The notes beneath the pieces were generated by a model. That model had not been told where the DNA came from. It ran no database searches and saw only the letters and a program-made list of their open reading frames with translations. A DNA stretch of 64,000 nucleotides from Actinoplanes sichuanensis. GTDB taxonomy: Bacteria; Actinomycetota; Actinomycetes; Mycobacteriales; Micromonosporaceae. This document shows, piece by piece, positions 50,805-60,894 of this stretch. The stretch spans positions 10,071,501 through 10,135,500 of the forward strand of contig NZ_AP028461.1 of assembly GCF_033097365.1 (NCBI RefSeq), written 5' to 3'. The translations under genes and the position numbers were made by a program. The first letter of the stretch is position 1; each line of letters opens with the position of its first letter.

Positions 50805-51553
50805 CCCGGCCAGGGCAGGGTCAGCTCGCCGAGCCGCCACCGGGCCGGGCCGTCGAGCACCGGCCAACCCTCCTCGCGCATCCGCCGGACGGTGGCCGAC
50901 CAACGCTGCCGCGGCCCGAACGGTGTCGCCTCGGTCTCCCATGCCCGGCCCAGTGCGTGCAGCAGCTCGTGCACCGGATGACCGGGCACGTTGTGATGGA
51001 TCAGCGCCTTCGGCAACCGCTCGGCGAAGACCGCCGGATGCTCCAGCACCGGCAGCCGGGCCGACAGGGTCAGGGTCGACGGCACGCCCGCCTCGACGAC
51101 CGTCCATGTGGCGATCCGGCCCAGTTCGTCACAGGTGCCCTCGACCAGCAGCGCGCCGGTCGCGGTCATCGTCCGCCAGGCCGGCGCCACCTCGTCCTCG
51201 GCGTACTGCCGCAGCACGTTGAACGCGCGCACCACCACCGGGGCGAGGCCGGCCAGCTCGAACCCGCCGCGCCGGAACTCCAGCCACGGCGGGTCCGCGT
51301 ACGGTTGCGCGCCACTCACCCGTACCGGATCGATCTCCAGACCGACCACCGCGACGTCCGCGCGGACCGAGGCGGCGAGGCGCTCCCGCAGCTCCACCGC
51401 GGTGACCGGCGACGCGCCGTAGCCCAGATCGATCATTAGCGGCTGCGCCGCTTCTTTCAAGAGCTCACCGCAGCGGTACGAGATGAAGTTGTCGACGCGT
51501 CGGAGCCGGTTGGGATTGGTCGTCCCCCGGGTGATCGCGCCGACCGGCCGCAT
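50801..51553 (-). CDS. Class I SAM-dependent methyltransferase-like protein
   Basis: 250 aa from the ATG at 51553. LMIDLGYGASPVTAVELRERL (SAM loop DLGxGxxPxT) and VVGLEIDPVRV (acidic end of strand 2) are seen; FNVLRQY takes the motif IV place. GTTNPNRLRRVDNF at the start suggests a nucleic-acid-like substrate, but this is open. Overlaps the receiver gene stop by 3-4 bp (convergent). 2 bp after the SDR gene on the same strand, so likely co-transcribed. Confidence 0.72.
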   Translation of the reverse strand: MRPVGAITRGTTNPNRLRRVDNFISYRCGELLKEAAQPLMIDLGYGASPVTAVELRERLAASVRADVAVVGLEIDPVRVSGAQPYADPPWLEFRRGGFELAGLAPVVVRAFNVLRQYAEDEVAPAWRTMTATGALLVEGTCDELGRIATWTVVEAGVPSTLTLSARLPVLEHPAVFAERLPKALIHHNVPGHPVHELLHALGRAWETEATPFGPRQRWSATVRRMREEGWPVLDGPARWRLGELTLPWPG

Positions 51554-51555
51554 AC

Positions 51556-52329
51556 CTACAGCTCCCGGTGGACCTTGTGCTGGGCGGCCTGGGCGATCGG
51601 CCGCACCACCAGCCGGTCGACGTTGACGTGCTGGGGCCGGGTGGCGGTCCACGCGATGCAGTCCGCGATGTCGTCGGCGACCAGTGGCTCCCGGACCCCG
51701 GCGTAGACGGCGTCGGCCTTGTCCTGATCGCCGCCGAACCGGTTGACCGCGAACTCGTCGGTCCGCACCATGCCCGGGTCGATCTCGATGACCCGCACCG
51801 GACGGCCGGCCAACTCCAGCCGCAGGGTCCCGACCAGGGCGGTCTCGGCGTGCTTGGCGGCCACGTAGCCACCGCCGCCCTCGTACGGGGTGAAGGCCGC
51901 CGTCGACCCGACCGTCACGATCGTGCCGGCGCCGCTCGCCTCCAGGGCCGGGAGCAGCGCCTTGGTCACCCGAAGCGTGCCGAGCACGTTCACGTCATAC
52001 ATCCACTGCCAGTCCTCGACCGACCCGGTGGCGACCGGATCCACCCCTCGGGCTCCGCCGGCGTTGTTGACCAGCAGGGTGACCGGGCCGCCGAGCGTGG
52101 TCACCGCGGTCGCCAGAGCGGCCACCGAGTCGTCCGAGGTGACGTCGCACTCGACCGCCGTGGCGCCCGCCCCGATCTCCTTGACCAGCGCTTCCAGCCG
52201 GTCGGCCCGCCGGGCCGCGACGACGACGTGGAAACCCTCCCGGGCCAGCCGGCGGGCCGTGGCCGCGCCGATCCCGCTGGACGCCCCGGTGACAACCGCG
52301 ATGTTCTGCATGCCCCGATTCTGATCCAT
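51556..52329 (-). CDS. Short-chain dehydrogenase/reductase (SDR)
   Basis: 257 aa from ATG 52329; an ATG at 52311 is also possible. TGASSGIG (NAD(P) loop, about 14-21), CDVTSDD, NNAG, S in TVGSTAAF and Y-x-x-x-K in GGYVAAKHA make a complete classical SDR. R in VVVAARRADR suggests NADP preference. Substrate unknown. Lies divergently from mshA. Confidence 0.9.
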   Translation of the reverse strand: MDQNRGMQNIAVVTGASSGIGAATARRLAREGFHVVVAARRADRLEALVKEIGAGATAVECDVTSDDSVAALATAVTTLGGPVTLLVNNAGGARGVDPVATGSVEDWQWMYDVNVLGTLRVTKALLPALEASGAGTIVTVGSTAAFTPYEGGGGYVAAKHAETALVGTLRLELAGRPVRVIEIDPGMVRTDEFAVNRFGGDQDKADAVYAGVREPLVADDIADCIAWTATRPQHVNVDRLVVRPIAQAAQHKVHREL

Positions 52330-52463
52330 CCGGAGGAACGTCCCACGCGATCAATGACCTGGATCACCCCGGGTCGGCTGAGTGGTGGTTCCGGGGGCGC
52401 CGATGGGGAAGATGAACGTTGGCGCAACAAGCATGTTGCGAAACCGATACGGAGGGAGTCAGC

Positions 52464-53753
52464 GTGGCTGATCTACGGGCTGGTGGCCGATGGCCCACGC
52501 CCCGCCGGATCGCGACCCTCTCCGTGCACACGTCGCCGCTGGAGCAGCCGGGCACGGGTGACGCCGGCGGGATGAACGTCTATATCGTCGAGATCGCCAA
52601 ACGCCTGGCCGAGCGCGGTGTCGAGGTGGAGATCTTCACCCGGGCCACCGCCGGTGACCTGCCCCCGGTGGTGGAGATGGCGCCGGGGGTCCATGTGCGG
52701 CACGTCACCGCGGGGCCCTACGAAGGGCTGGCCAAGGAGGAGCTGCCCGCCCAGCTGTGCGCCTTCACCAACGGCGTGCTCCGGGCCGAGGCCGCGCACC
52801 CGCCGGGTCACTACGACCTGCTGCACTCGCACTACTGGCTCTCCGGTCAGGTCGGCTGGCTGGCCCGGGAGCGCTGGGGCGTGCCGCACGTGCACACCGC
52901 GCACACCCTGGCCAAGGTCAAGAACAGGTTCATCGCGACCGGTGACCGGCCCGAGCCGAAGGCCCGGGTGATCGGCGAGGAGCAGGTGGTGGCCGCCTCG
53001 GACCGCCTGGTGGCCAACACCGACTTCGAGGCGCAGGACCTGATCACCCACTACGGCGCCGATCCGGCGCTGGTCAGCGTGGTGCCGCCGGGTGTCGACC
53101 TGCGCCGGTTCCGGCCCGGCCCGACCGACCGGGCCCGGTTCGGCCTGCCTGAGCACGGCCGGATCGTCGCGTTCGTCGGCCGGATCCAGCCGCTCAAGGC
53201 GCCCGACGTGCTGATCGCCGCGTTGGCCGAGATGAGCCCGGGCACCACCCTGGTGATCTGTGGCGGCCCGAGCGGCAGTGGGCTGGACCGGCCGACCGCC
53301 CTGATCGAGTTGGCCGCCACGCTCGGTGTGGCCGGCTCGGTGGTGTTCCTGCCGCCGCAGACGGGTGACGACCTGGCCGCCCTCTACCGGGCCGCCGACC
53401 TGGTAGCCGTCCCGTCCTACAACGAGTCCTTCGGCCTGGTCGCCCTGGAGGCGCAGGCCTGCGGCACCCCCGTGGTGGCGGCCGCGGTCGGCGGCCTGGT
53501 CACCGCGATCCGTGACGGGGTGAGTGGCGTGCTCGTCGACGGCCACGATCCGCGGGACTGGGCGAAGGTGCTCGACCGGCTGCTCGACGAGCCGGGTCAC
53601 CGGCACCGGCTGGCCACCGGGGCGGTCGCCCACGCGTCGCAGTTCTCCTGGGATCGCACCGCCGAGACGCTGCTGCGCGTCTACCGTGACGCGGTGAGTG
53701 GGCATCGGGCGCTGATCGCGGCGCGACTGGAGAGGGCGTCCTGCGCATGGTGA
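52464..53753 (+). CDS. mshA: D-inositol-3-phosphate glycosyltransferase MshA
   Basis: 429 aa from GTG 52464 behind GGAGGGAG; a TTG at 52419 is less likely. GT4 glycosyltransferase: [107 protein letters not shown]. It joins GlcNAc to inositol-3-phosphate, the first step of mycothiol synthesis. It overlaps ybjN by 7 bp, the usual pair in actinobacteria. Confidence 0.95.
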   Translation: MADLRAGGRWPTPRRIATLSVHTSPLEQPGTGDAGGMNVYIVEIAKRLAERGVEVEIFTRATAGDLPPVVEMAPGVHVRHVTAGPYEGLAKEELPAQLCAFTNGVLRAEAAHPPGHYDLLHSHYWLSGQVGWLARERWGVPHVHTAHTLAKVKNRFIATGDRPEPKARVIGEEQVVAASDRLVANTDFEAQDLITHYGADPALVSVVPPGVDLRRFRPGPTDRARFGLPEHGRIVAFVGRIQPLKAPDVLIAALAEMSPGTTLVICGGPSGSGLDRPTALIELAATLGVAGSVVFLPPQTGDDLAALYRAADLVAVPSYNESFGLVALEAQACGTPVVAAAVGGLVTAIRDGVSGVLVDGHDPRDWAKVLDRLLDEPGHRHRLATGAVAHASQFSWDRTAETLLRVYRDAVSGHRALIAARLERASCAW

Positions 53754-54229
53754 CCGAGCTGATCGAGCGGGTGCTGACCGAGCGGGAGCTGGAGTGGGAG
53801 GCGACAGGTGACAGTTCCTATGTGGTCTCCCTGCCCGGCACCCATAAGCTGAAGACGGCCTGCAACCTGATCGTCGGGGAGCATTCGCTGCGGATCGAGT
53901 CGTTCGTGATGCGCCGGCCGGACGAGCGGCACGAGGACCTGTGGGCGTGGCTGCTGCGCCGCAACGCCCGGATGTACGGGGTCGCCTTCTCGATCGACGC
54001 GGCCGGCGACGTCTATCTGACCGGCCGGGTGGCGTTGAAGGGCCTGGACGAGGACGAGTTGGACCGGTTGCTCGGCTCGGTGTTGACGTATGCCGACGAG
54101 TCGTTCGACACGATGCTGGAGATCGGTTTCGGGTCGTCGATCCGGCGGGAGTGGGAGTGGCGGGTCAGTCGGGGCGAGTCGACGGCCAACCTGCAGGCGT
54201 TCAAGCACCTGGTCGAGCGGACCGACTAG
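53747..54229 (+). CDS. YbjN-domain protein
   Basis: 160 aa. [52 protein letters not shown] is the YbjN/DUF1790 pattern; a type III chaperone-like fold. Overlaps mshA by 7 bp. Function unknown; the partnership with mshA is conserved in actinobacteria. Confidence 0.85.
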   Translation: MVTELIERVLTERELEWEATGDSSYVVSLPGTHKLKTACNLIVGEHSLRIESFVMRRPDERHEDLWAWLLRRNARMYGVAFSIDAAGDVYLTGRVALKGLDEDELDRLLGSVLTYADESFDTMLEIGFGSSIRREWEWRVSRGESTANLQAFKHLVERTD

Positions 54230-54880
54230 CAGTTATTGATCATCTAGTGCCGTCTATCCGTACCGGTCGGTCCATTGTGGTCCGGCGGTGATGGAATCGC
54301 GCACCAATCCGTCGATGTGTGGATCGCGCCGTCCCTGGGTACTGGCAGTCTCCTGGCGATGTGCTGAGGATTCGCTGGAGCCTCTGGGCGGCTGGTTCGA
54401 TCGCCGTCTAGACTCGCGCGCCATTTGCCGGAGCCGGGCTACCGAACGGTAGTCGTCGTGATTTCTTCCCGACTGAGAAACCCGGAAGAGTGATTGGCGG
54501 CTCGTCCGATCGGTTGGTTGTTGGTGAATGTGACGGTTGAGACAGATGTCGACACGATTTTTGGTTGTGAGGCTTGCACGGCCCAACTAGCGTGGTCGAT
54601 GGACGCCGAGCCGTCAGTTCGGGGAACGGGTCGATCAGCAATGATCGCCACGGTTCGGCGTTTGGGGACGGGTGGCATGAGCCGTTGGGGGACGGCGCGA
54701 CCCGAGACCGGCGGTAAGTGCGGACGGCGCCTATGGGGATGGGTGTCGTCCGCCGCCGCCGGCGCTTTTGTTTCCGGCTTGTTTCTGCTGTTCACTTATT
54801 GGACACGCCCGGATCATTGTCTATCGATGGACTCCGCCTAATGGCGTGAGAGTCGTGGGAATCCGATTTCCCGGCCGGTG
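54230..54880. other. 651-bp gene-poor, AT-richer stretch
   Basis: No gene can be supported. Frames of 77-118 codons exist on both strands (e.g. 54494-54841 plus, ending in a hydrophobic helix) but lack GC at third positions, ribosome-binding sites and family features. The base composition is visibly less GC-rich than the flanks, with runs such as GATTTTTGGTTGTGAGG. No tRNA or terminal inverted repeats were seen. It may be decayed sequence or a remnant of an insertion. Confidence 0.5.
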
Positions 54881-56122
54881 TCAGGCGGCGGCCGCCGCCC
54901 GTTCCGACGCCTCCTCTTGCGCGAGTCGTAGCCGCGTCGCCTGCCGGGCCCGGGCCGGACCGGCCAGCAACTGGCCCGCCGCCACCAGGGCGGACAGGAC
55001 GAAACAGCCACCCCAGAGCACGGCGTCACCGGCCCGTTGCAGGACCAGGCCGCCGACGATCGGGGCCAGCGCGGTCCCGGCCGACCAGGAGAGTGAGTTC
55101 AGGCCCTGGTAACGGCCACGCAGCGCGGGCGGGGAGAGGGCCGCCACGGTGGCCGCGTTGCTGGGGGACTGCAGCATCTCGCCCAGCGTCCAGATGATCA
55201 CCGTTACGGCGTACATCAGCGGGGTCTCGGCGAGGGCGACCAGCCCGAAACCGGAACCGACCAGCAACGCCGCCACCGCCAGGACCTTCGCACTGTCCCG
55301 GCCCTCGATCAGTTTCGGCACGAAGAGCTGGCCGGCGACGATCAGGACGCCGTTCACCGCGATCACCGTGCCGTAGGTGGCCGCGGTGTGGCCGTCGGCC
55401 AGCATGGTGATCGGCAGCGTGGACAGGTGCTGCAGGATGACCAGCACCGAGATGAAGCTGAGGAGCAGGTAGACGGCGTAGTGGCGGTCCCGTAGCGCGG
55501 TGCCGAGCCCGCCCGGTGCCGCCTTCCGCTCCGCGGTCCGGGTCGGCCGGGTCTCGGCCAGGAAGATCGCCGTGATGATCGCGGTGATCAGCGTGGTGGC
55601 CGCGTCGCCGGCGAAGAGCAGCAGGTAGTCCACCTTCGCGGCGAACCCGGCGATGATCGCCGCCAGGGCGAAGCCGAGGTTGATCGCCCAGTAGTTCAGC
55701 GAGAACGCCCGGACCCGGTCCCGCTCCGGCACGACGTCGATCATCATGGCCGAGAAGGCCGGCCGGACCGCCTCGGCGAACAGCCCGAGCAGCAGGGTCG
55801 CCACGGCGATCTGCGGGTACGTCCGGGCCAGGCCCAGGGTGAGCATCAGTGCGGCCGCCCCGAACTGGGCCACCAGCATGGTCGGGCGGCGGCCCCAGCG
55901 GTCGGCCAGCACGCCGCCGCCCAGAGTGCCGATCGCTCCGCCGACGCCGTACAGGCCCAGGATGAGACCGGCCTGGCTCTGCGAGAAGCCGCGTTCCGAG
56001 GTCAGGTAGATGCTCAGGAACAGCACCGCGAAGGAGCCGACCCGGTTGATCAGAGTGCCGGTCCACAGGAACCAGAACTGCCGCGGCAGCCCACCGGCGG
56101 CCTGTCGTAACCAACCTCGCAC
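54881..56122 (-). CDS. MFS drug/metabolite transporter
   Basis: 413 aa, GTG start, twelve membrane segments. The MFS motif GGGVLADRWGRRPT lies between helices 2 and 3 (about 68-82), and the motif C-like GPLGG-type area is degenerate. FLWTGTLINRVGSFAVLFLSIYLT begins the protein. Similar proteins export drugs or small metabolites. No regulator adjacent. Substrate unknown. Confidence 0.87.
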   Translation of the reverse strand: MRGWLRQAAGGLPRQFWFLWTGTLINRVGSFAVLFLSIYLTSERGFSQSQAGLILGLYGVGGAIGTLGGGVLADRWGRRPTMLVAQFGAAALMLTLGLARTYPQIAVATLLLGLFAEAVRPAFSAMMIDVVPERDRVRAFSLNYWAINLGFALAAIIAGFAAKVDYLLLFAGDAATTLITAIITAIFLAETRPTRTAERKAAPGGLGTALRDRHYAVYLLLSFISVLVILQHLSTLPITMLADGHTAATYGTVIAVNGVLIVAGQLFVPKLIEGRDSAKVLAVAALLVGSGFGLVALAETPLMYAVTVIIWTLGEMLQSPSNAATVAALSPPALRGRYQGLNSLSWSAGTALAPIVGGLVLQRAGDAVLWGGCFVLSALVAAGQLLAGPARARQATRLRLAQEEASERAAAAA

Positions 56123-56258
56123 GATCGTCTCCCCGTAAGTAGTCGGCGCGGTTCATTCCCTTACATCTGCGAATCTTCCGCAAGCGGGTTTCGGTGTGGC
56201 GGCGGACACGTGCCGGGTGGCCCGTACGGACGGGCGCAGCTCGGGGGAAGATGTGGTC

Positions 56259-57008
56259 ATGACTGGAACCCTGGTGCTGCTGCGACACGGCAACAGCGAG
56301 TGGAACGCCAAGAACCTCTTCACCGGCTGGGTCGACGTGGACCTGGACGCCAAGGGTGAGGACGAGGCCCGGCGCGGCGGCGAACTTCTCAAGGAGCAGG
56401 GGGTGCTGCCCGACGTGGTGCACACCAGCCTTCTTCGGCGCGCGATCCGGACCAGTGAGATCGCACTGCACATCACCGACCGGCACTGGATCCCGGTGAA
56501 GCGTCACTGGCGGCTCAACGAGCGCCACTACGGCGCCCTGCAGGGCAAGGACAAGAAGCAGACCCTGGAGACGTACGGGGAGGAGCAGTTCATGCTCTGG
56601 CGCCGGTCGTACGACGTGCCGCCGCCCCCGATCGAGGAGGGCTCCGAGTTCTCCCAGGCCGGTGACGCTCGCTACGCGGACCTGGCCCCGGAGGTCCTGC
56701 CGAAGGCCGAGTGCCTGAAGGACGTGCTGGAGCGGGCCCTGCCGTACTGGTACGACGCGATCGTCCCGGACCTGCGCGCGGGCAAGACGGTGCTGGTCGC
56801 GGCGCACGGCAACTCGCTGCGGGCCATCGTCAAGCACCTCGACGACGTCTCCGACGAGGCGATCGCCGGCCTGAACATCCCGACCGGCATCCCGTTGCGC
56901 TACGACCTGGACGAGAACCTCCGCCCGATCACCGCGGGCGGCACCTACCTCGACCCGGTCGCCGCCAAGGAGGCCGCCGCCGCGGTGGCCGCCCAGGGCC
57001 GCAAGTAA
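56259..57008 (+). CDS. gpmA: 2,3-bisphosphoglycerate-dependent phosphoglycerate mutase
   Basis: 249 aa from ATG 56259, GGGGAAG in front. [22 protein letters not shown] with phospho-accepting H10, [20 protein letters not shown] and [15 protein letters not shown] (second His). Interconverts 3- and 2-phosphoglycerate in glycolysis. Convergent with phoU across a strong terminator, an arrangement often seen in actinobacteria. Confidence 0.96.
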   Translation: MTGTLVLLRHGNSEWNAKNLFTGWVDVDLDAKGEDEARRGGELLKEQGVLPDVVHTSLLRRAIRTSEIALHITDRHWIPVKRHWRLNERHYGALQGKDKKQTLETYGEEQFMLWRRSYDVPPPPIEEGSEFSQAGDARYADLAPEVLPKAECLKDVLERALPYWYDAIVPDLRAGKTVLVAAHGNSLRAIVKHLDDVSDEAIAGLNIPTGIPLRYDLDENLRPITAGGTYLDPVAAKEAAAAVAAQGRK

Positions 57009-57012
57009 CAGA

Positions 57013-57049
57013 CAGGGGCCGGGACACCCCCGTGGTGTCCCGGCCCCTG
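57013..57049. terminator. Bidirectional terminator between gpmA and phoU
   Basis: A 16-bp perfect stem (57013-57028 with 57034-57049) and a 5-nt loop, in the 71-bp space between the two convergent genes. Confidence 0.85.
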
Positions 57050-57079
57050 GATCTCCTGGCTCGCGCGCCGGAGATCGGA

Positions 57080-57745
57080 TCAGTCCTCGGTGACCTCGGC
57101 GGCGGCCACGGTCTCGCCGGTGATCAGGTAGATCAGGTGCTCGCCGATGTTCACCGCGTGGTCGGCGTAACGCTCGTAGAAACGGCCCAGCAGAGCGCCG
57201 TCGATGGCGGTCTCGGCGCCGTACGGCCAGTCGTCGGCCAGCATGATCTTGAACAACTTGCGCTCGAGGTCGTCGATCGCGTCGTCGTCCTTCTCCAACT
57301 GGGCCGCCTGCTCCGCGTTCGGCTTCGCCAGCAGCTCGGTGATCTGCTCGGCCATGTGGTCGGCGACCTCGGCCATGCCCTTGAAGGTGGGGCGCAGCTC
57401 GGCCGGCACGGCCGGGGACGGGTGGCGACGGGCCGCGGTCTTGGCCACGTGCTCGGCCAGGTCGCCCATCCGCTCCAGGTCGGCGCCGATGTGCAGGGCG
57501 GTGATGACGCGCCGCAGGTCGGACGCGACCGGGGCCTGCCGGGCGATGGTGTCGGCCACCTTCAGCTCGACCTGCTCGTAGATGGCGTCGACCTCGGAGT
57601 CCCGCTCCATGACCGCCTGGGCGGCCTCCAGGTCGGCGGTCAGCAGCGCCGACGTCGCCTTGCGGAGCGCGGCGCGGACGGACTCCGCCATGGTCACGAG
57701 CAGGCGGCTCACCTCGACCAGATCGGCCTGGTACTCCTCGCGCAT
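57080..57745 (-). CDS. phoU: Phosphate transport regulator PhoU
   Basis: 221 aa, two repeats of the PhoU three-helix bundle. Metal-binding motifs at DLERMGDLAEHVAK (first) and YERYADHAVNIGEHL (second). Links Pst transport to the SenX3-like kinase. Divergent from senX3 with repeat sites between. No pst genes here. Confidence 0.95.
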   Translation of the reverse strand: MREEYQADLVEVSRLLVTMAESVRAALRKATSALLTADLEAAQAVMERDSEVDAIYEQVELKVADTIARQAPVASDLRRVITALHIGADLERMGDLAEHVAKTAARRHPSPAVPAELRPTFKGMAEVADHMAEQITELLAKPNAEQAAQLEKDDDAIDDLERKLFKIMLADDWPYGAETAIDGALLGRFYERYADHAVNIGEHLIYLITGETVAAAEVTED

Positions 57746-57839
57746 TTCTCAGATCCCTCTTTCGACGGCGTCGGCCGATGGCGTCGGCCGGGGTGCGCTG
57801 CCCACGGTATGGGCGTGGAACGGCCTCAACATGAACACC

Positions 57840-57868
57840 GGTGAACGAGGGCGGGCGCAGTGGTGAAC
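57840..57868. promoter_or_regulatory. PHO-box-like repeats between phoU and senX3
   Basis: Minus-strand GTTCACC units at 57868-57862 and 57846-57840, spaced exactly 22 bp (two 11-bp turns), with a further GTTCA immediately beyond (57836-57832). PhoP/RegX3 boxes in actinobacteria are 11-bp direct repeats of GTTCACC type, so autoregulation by RegX3 is likely. Confidence 0.6.
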
Positions 57869-57940
57869 ATTATTCGACGCGCGCCCGATTTGCCGTAATG
57901 GCCCTGTGGTTCAGGTAAACAATGACCCTACGATCGCAGC

Positions 57941-59221
57941 GTGGAGTGGGAATACGCCGTCGGCATGGTTTCTGCCGCGCTCGCCGTCGGTGTGGGAGCG
58001 GGACTCGCCCTTGCCCGAATCCGCCGGCCGGGCGGAGAGGCTCGGACCGGGGCACCGGAGGGGAGCGCCGCCATCGAACCGGACGACGATCGCCCGGGAG
58101 GCAAACACGGCCTCAAGGGGCTTGGACGTAAGAGCCTCGATTCGTTACGGGTGGGAGTCGTCGTCCTCGACGCCGACGATCATCCGGTGCTGGTGAACCC
58201 GGCGGCCCGCGCGATGGGCCTGCTGCGTTCCGGTGGAGCCCCCGGCACCATCGCCGCACACCCGATCCTGCGCACGCTGGCCGGTCAGGTCCGGCGGACC
58301 GGGGTGCGCCGGGAGGTGGAGCTCGACCTGCCACGCGGCCGGGCCGGCGGCGGGCACGCCCCGCTCGGCCTGCACCTGAGGGCGGTCGCGCTGAACTCGA
58401 CACATGTCGCGGTCGAGGCCGCCGACGTGACCGAGTCGCATCGGCTGGCCCGGGTGCGCCGTGACTTCGTGGCGAACGTCAGCCACGAGCTCAAGACTCC
58501 GATCGGTGCGCTCCAGCTGCTGGCCGAGGCACTGCTGGACGCCACCCAGATGCCCGAGGCGGCGCCCGAGGCGCAGTCCGAGGATCTGTTGGCCGCCCGC
58601 CGATTCGCCGAGCGCATCCATCACGAGTCGGCCCGGATGGGCCGCCTGGTGAACGAGCTGCTCGAACTGACCCGGCTGCAGGGCGCCGAGCCGCTGCCCA
58701 ACCCGGAGCCGGTCTCGCTCGACTGGGTGATCGCCGAGGTGGTCGACCGGACCAGGACGACCGCGTCGGCGAAGAGCATCGACGTCACGTACGAGGGGCC
58801 GAAAGGCATCATGGCGTACGGCAACGACAGTCAGTTCGCCACGGCGGTCACCAACCTGGTGGAGAACGCGATCGCGTACTCGGGCGAGAACACCACGGTC
58901 TCGCTCACCATGCGTAACAGTGACGACTGGATCGAGATCGACGTCGCCGACCAGGGCATCGGTATCGCCCCGCAGGACGTCGAGCGGGTCTTCGAACGGT
59001 TCTACCGCGCTGACCAGGCTCGTTCCCGGTCGACCGGCGGCACCGGCCTGGGCCTGGCGATCGTCAAGCACATCGCCACCAACCACGGCGGCCGCGTCGA
59101 CGTGACCAGTTCACTCGGCGATGGTTCTACGTTCACCCTGCGCCTACCGGCGCGACCCCCCGAGTCCCCCTCGTCGTCACCGACGGCGATTGAGATCGAG
59201 TCCGGTGTGGCCGGGCGCTGA
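57941..59221 (+). CDS. senX3: Phosphate-sensing histidine kinase SenX3
   Basis: 426 aa, GTG start. One membrane helix (about 8-26), PAS-like domain (about 65-165), H182 in FVANVSHELKTPIGA, N box TNLVENAIAYSG, DQGIGI, FERFYR and STGGTGLGLAIVKH. Single N-terminal helix and internal PAS is the SenX3/PhoR arrangement of actinobacteria. Phosphorylates RegX3. 29 bp before regX3. Confidence 0.92.
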   Translation: MEWEYAVGMVSAALAVGVGAGLALARIRRPGGEARTGAPEGSAAIEPDDDRPGGKHGLKGLGRKSLDSLRVGVVVLDADDHPVLVNPAARAMGLLRSGGAPGTIAAHPILRTLAGQVRRTGVRREVELDLPRGRAGGGHAPLGLHLRAVALNSTHVAVEAADVTESHRLARVRRDFVANVSHELKTPIGALQLLAEALLDATQMPEAAPEAQSEDLLAARRFAERIHHESARMGRLVNELLELTRLQGAEPLPNPEPVSLDWVIAEVVDRTRTTASAKSIDVTYEGPKGIMAYGNDSQFATAVTNLVENAIAYSGENTTVSLTMRNSDDWIEIDVADQGIGIAPQDVERVFERFYRADQARSRSTGGTGLGLAIVKHIATNHGGRVDVTSSLGDGSTFTLRLPARPPESPSSSPTAIEIESGVAGR

Positions 59222-59250
59222 GCCCGCCGCCGACGACGGAAGGAACTTCA

Positions 59251-59934
59251 TTGGCCCGCGTGCTCGTGGTCGAGGACGAGGAGTCGTTCTCCGACGCCCT
59301 GTCATACATGCTGCGCAAAGAGGGTTTCGAGGTGTCGGTCGCTGCGACCGGTACCTCCGCCCTGACGCAGTTCGACCGGACCGGTGCCGACATCGTGCTG
59401 CTCGACCTCATGCTTCCGGAGATGTCCGGCACCGAGGTCTGCCGTCAGTTGCGGCAGCGCTCGGCGGTCCCGATCATCATGGTCACCGCCCGGGACAGCG
59501 AGATCGACAAGGTCGTCGGTCTGGAGATCGGGGCGGACGACTACGTCACGAAGCCGTACTCGCCTCGTGAGCTGGTCGCCCGGATCCGTGCCGTGCTCCG
59601 CCGCCAGGGCGCCGACGCGCCCGAGGTCACCACGCCGACCCTGGCCGCCGGCCCGGTGCGGATGGATGTCGAGCGTCACGTCGTCACCGTGGACGGCTCC
59701 GGCGTACAGCTGCCGCTGAAGGAGTTCGAGCTGCTCGAGCTGCTGCTGCGCAACGCCGGCCGGGTGCTGACCCGAGGCCAGCTGATCGACCGGGTCTGGG
59801 GTGCCGACTACGTCGGTGACACCAAGACGCTGGACGTGCACGTGAAGCGGCTGCGTTCCAAGGTGGAACCGGAGCCGTCGGCACCGCGCTACATCGTCAC
59901 CGTGCGGGGTCTGGGCTACAAGTTCGAACCGTGA
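59251..59934 (+). CDS. regX3: Phosphate response regulator RegX3
   Basis: 227 aa, TTG start behind GGAAGGAA. Receiver with D52 (VLLDLMLPEMSG), K in YVTKPYSPRELVARI, and winged-helix output (KEFELLELLLRNAGRVLTRGQLIDRVWG, VRGLGYKFEP). Paired with SenX3; controls phosphate starvation genes. Confidence 0.93.
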   Translation: MARVLVVEDEESFSDALSYMLRKEGFEVSVAATGTSALTQFDRTGADIVLLDLMLPEMSGTEVCRQLRQRSAVPIIMVTARDSEIDKVVGLEIGADDYVTKPYSPRELVARIRAVLRRQGADAPEVTTPTLAAGPVRMDVERHVVTVDGSGVQLPLKEFELLELLLRNAGRVLTRGQLIDRVWGADYVGDTKTLDVHVKRLRSKVEPEPSAPRYIVTVRGLGYKFEP

Positions 59935-59943
59935 TTCACCCTT

Positions 59944-60010
59944 GTCGTATGCTAACTAGCATGCGACTATGGTGCGGTCGGGTGACCCGCCCGTGATCGG
60001 GTCACCCGAC
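59944..60010. other. Imperfect palindrome and hairpin between regX3 and the Cys-rich gene
   Basis: 59944-59967 is a 24-nt palindrome with 10 of 12 pairs (core ATGCTA/TAGCAT). 59977-60010 is a 13-bp perfect stem with an 8-nt loop that overlaps the last codons of the Cys-rich gene. The second can serve as regX3 terminator; the AT-rich first one looks more like a protein-binding site. Confidence 0.5.
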
Positions 60011-60809
60011 GCCTGGTGCCGCCGGCCGTGTCTTCGGCCATGGTGGTCGCCGGGTGGACGGCGATGAGTCCGGATTTGATGCGGGCCGAGCAGAGTTCGG
60101 CGAGGTGGGCGTAAGCCGCTTCGCCGATCAGCTCGGTCAGCTCCGGTGCGTAGGTGACGTACATCGGCTCGGTCCCCACATGGGCGTCCGGCGACGATGT
60201 GCACCACCAGGCCAGATCGTGGCCGCCCGGCCCCCAGCCGCGGCGGTCGAACTCGCTCAAAGTGGACTGGAGCAGCTTCGTGCCGTCCGGCCGGGTGATC
60301 CAGTCCTGCTCCCGGCGGACCGGTAGTTGCCAGCAGACGTCCGGCTTGTACTTGAGCGGGTGCACACCGTCCCGCAGTGCCTGGCCGTGCAGCGCGCAGC
60401 CACCGCCGCCCGGGAAATCGGCGTCGTTCAGGAAGACGCAGGGACCGTCGGCGGACTGCGTGGCCGTACGCCGAGCGGGTTTGCTGCCGTCGACGGTGTC
60501 CACCTCGGTGTAATTCTTGAACCCGCGCCGGTAGTGCTGCCAGGTCTGCGGGGTGAGCTTGGCGGCCGCCGCCTTCACCCGGTTCTCGTCGTCCGCGTCG
60601 GTGAAGAACGCCCCGTGCGAGCAGCAGCCGTCCTCGGCGCGGCCGGGCAGGATGCCGCGGCAGGCGGAGCCGAAGACGCAGGTCCAGCGGGAGAGCAGCC
60701 AGGTCAGATCGGCCCGGATCAGGTGCTGCTCGTCGGCGGGATCGAGGAATTCGATCCACTCGCGAGGGAAGTCGAGCGGTACTTCCCGGGGTGGTGTCGC
60801 GCGGCTCAT
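59967..60809 (-). CDS. Conserved Cys-rich protein, function unknown
   Basis: 280 aa, ATG. About nine Cys: [55 protein letters not shown], in the manner of Fe-S or zinc cluster proteins of the YkgJ/DUF3109 kind. [23 protein letters not shown] is the clearest conserved stretch. No signal peptide or membrane segment. Neighbours give no pathway. A longer overlapping frame on the same strand is Arg/Pro-rich and rejected. Confidence 0.75.
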   Translation of the reverse strand: MSRATPPREVPLDFPREWIEFLDPADEQHLIRADLTWLLSRWTCVFGSACRGILPGRAEDGCCSHGAFFTDADDENRVKAAAAKLTPQTWQHYRRGFKNYTEVDTVDGSKPARRTATQSADGPCVFLNDADFPGGGGCALHGQALRDGVHPLKYKPDVCWQLPVRREQDWITRPDGTKLLQSTLSEFDRRGWGPGGHDLAWWCTSSPDAHVGTEPMYVTYAPELTELIGEAAYAHLAELCSARIKSGLIAVHPATTMAEDTAGGTRRRVTRSRAGHPTAP

Positions 60810-60894
60810 CCGGGTCAGCGTACGCCCACTCGTGGATCATGACCGTTTAGAGCTGATATATCCGGCTGGGTGGCGCGCGGCTACGCTGGAGGGC

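Noticed and set aside
54494..54841. 115-codon frame ending in a hydrophobic helix
   Set aside because: No ribosome-binding site, no third-position GC bias and no recognisable family; kept only as part of an unassigned region.
59956..60840. 294-codon frame on the minus strand overlapping the Cys-rich gene
   Set aside because: Arg/Pro-rich composition; the 280-aa frame has balanced composition and conserved-looking Cys motifs.
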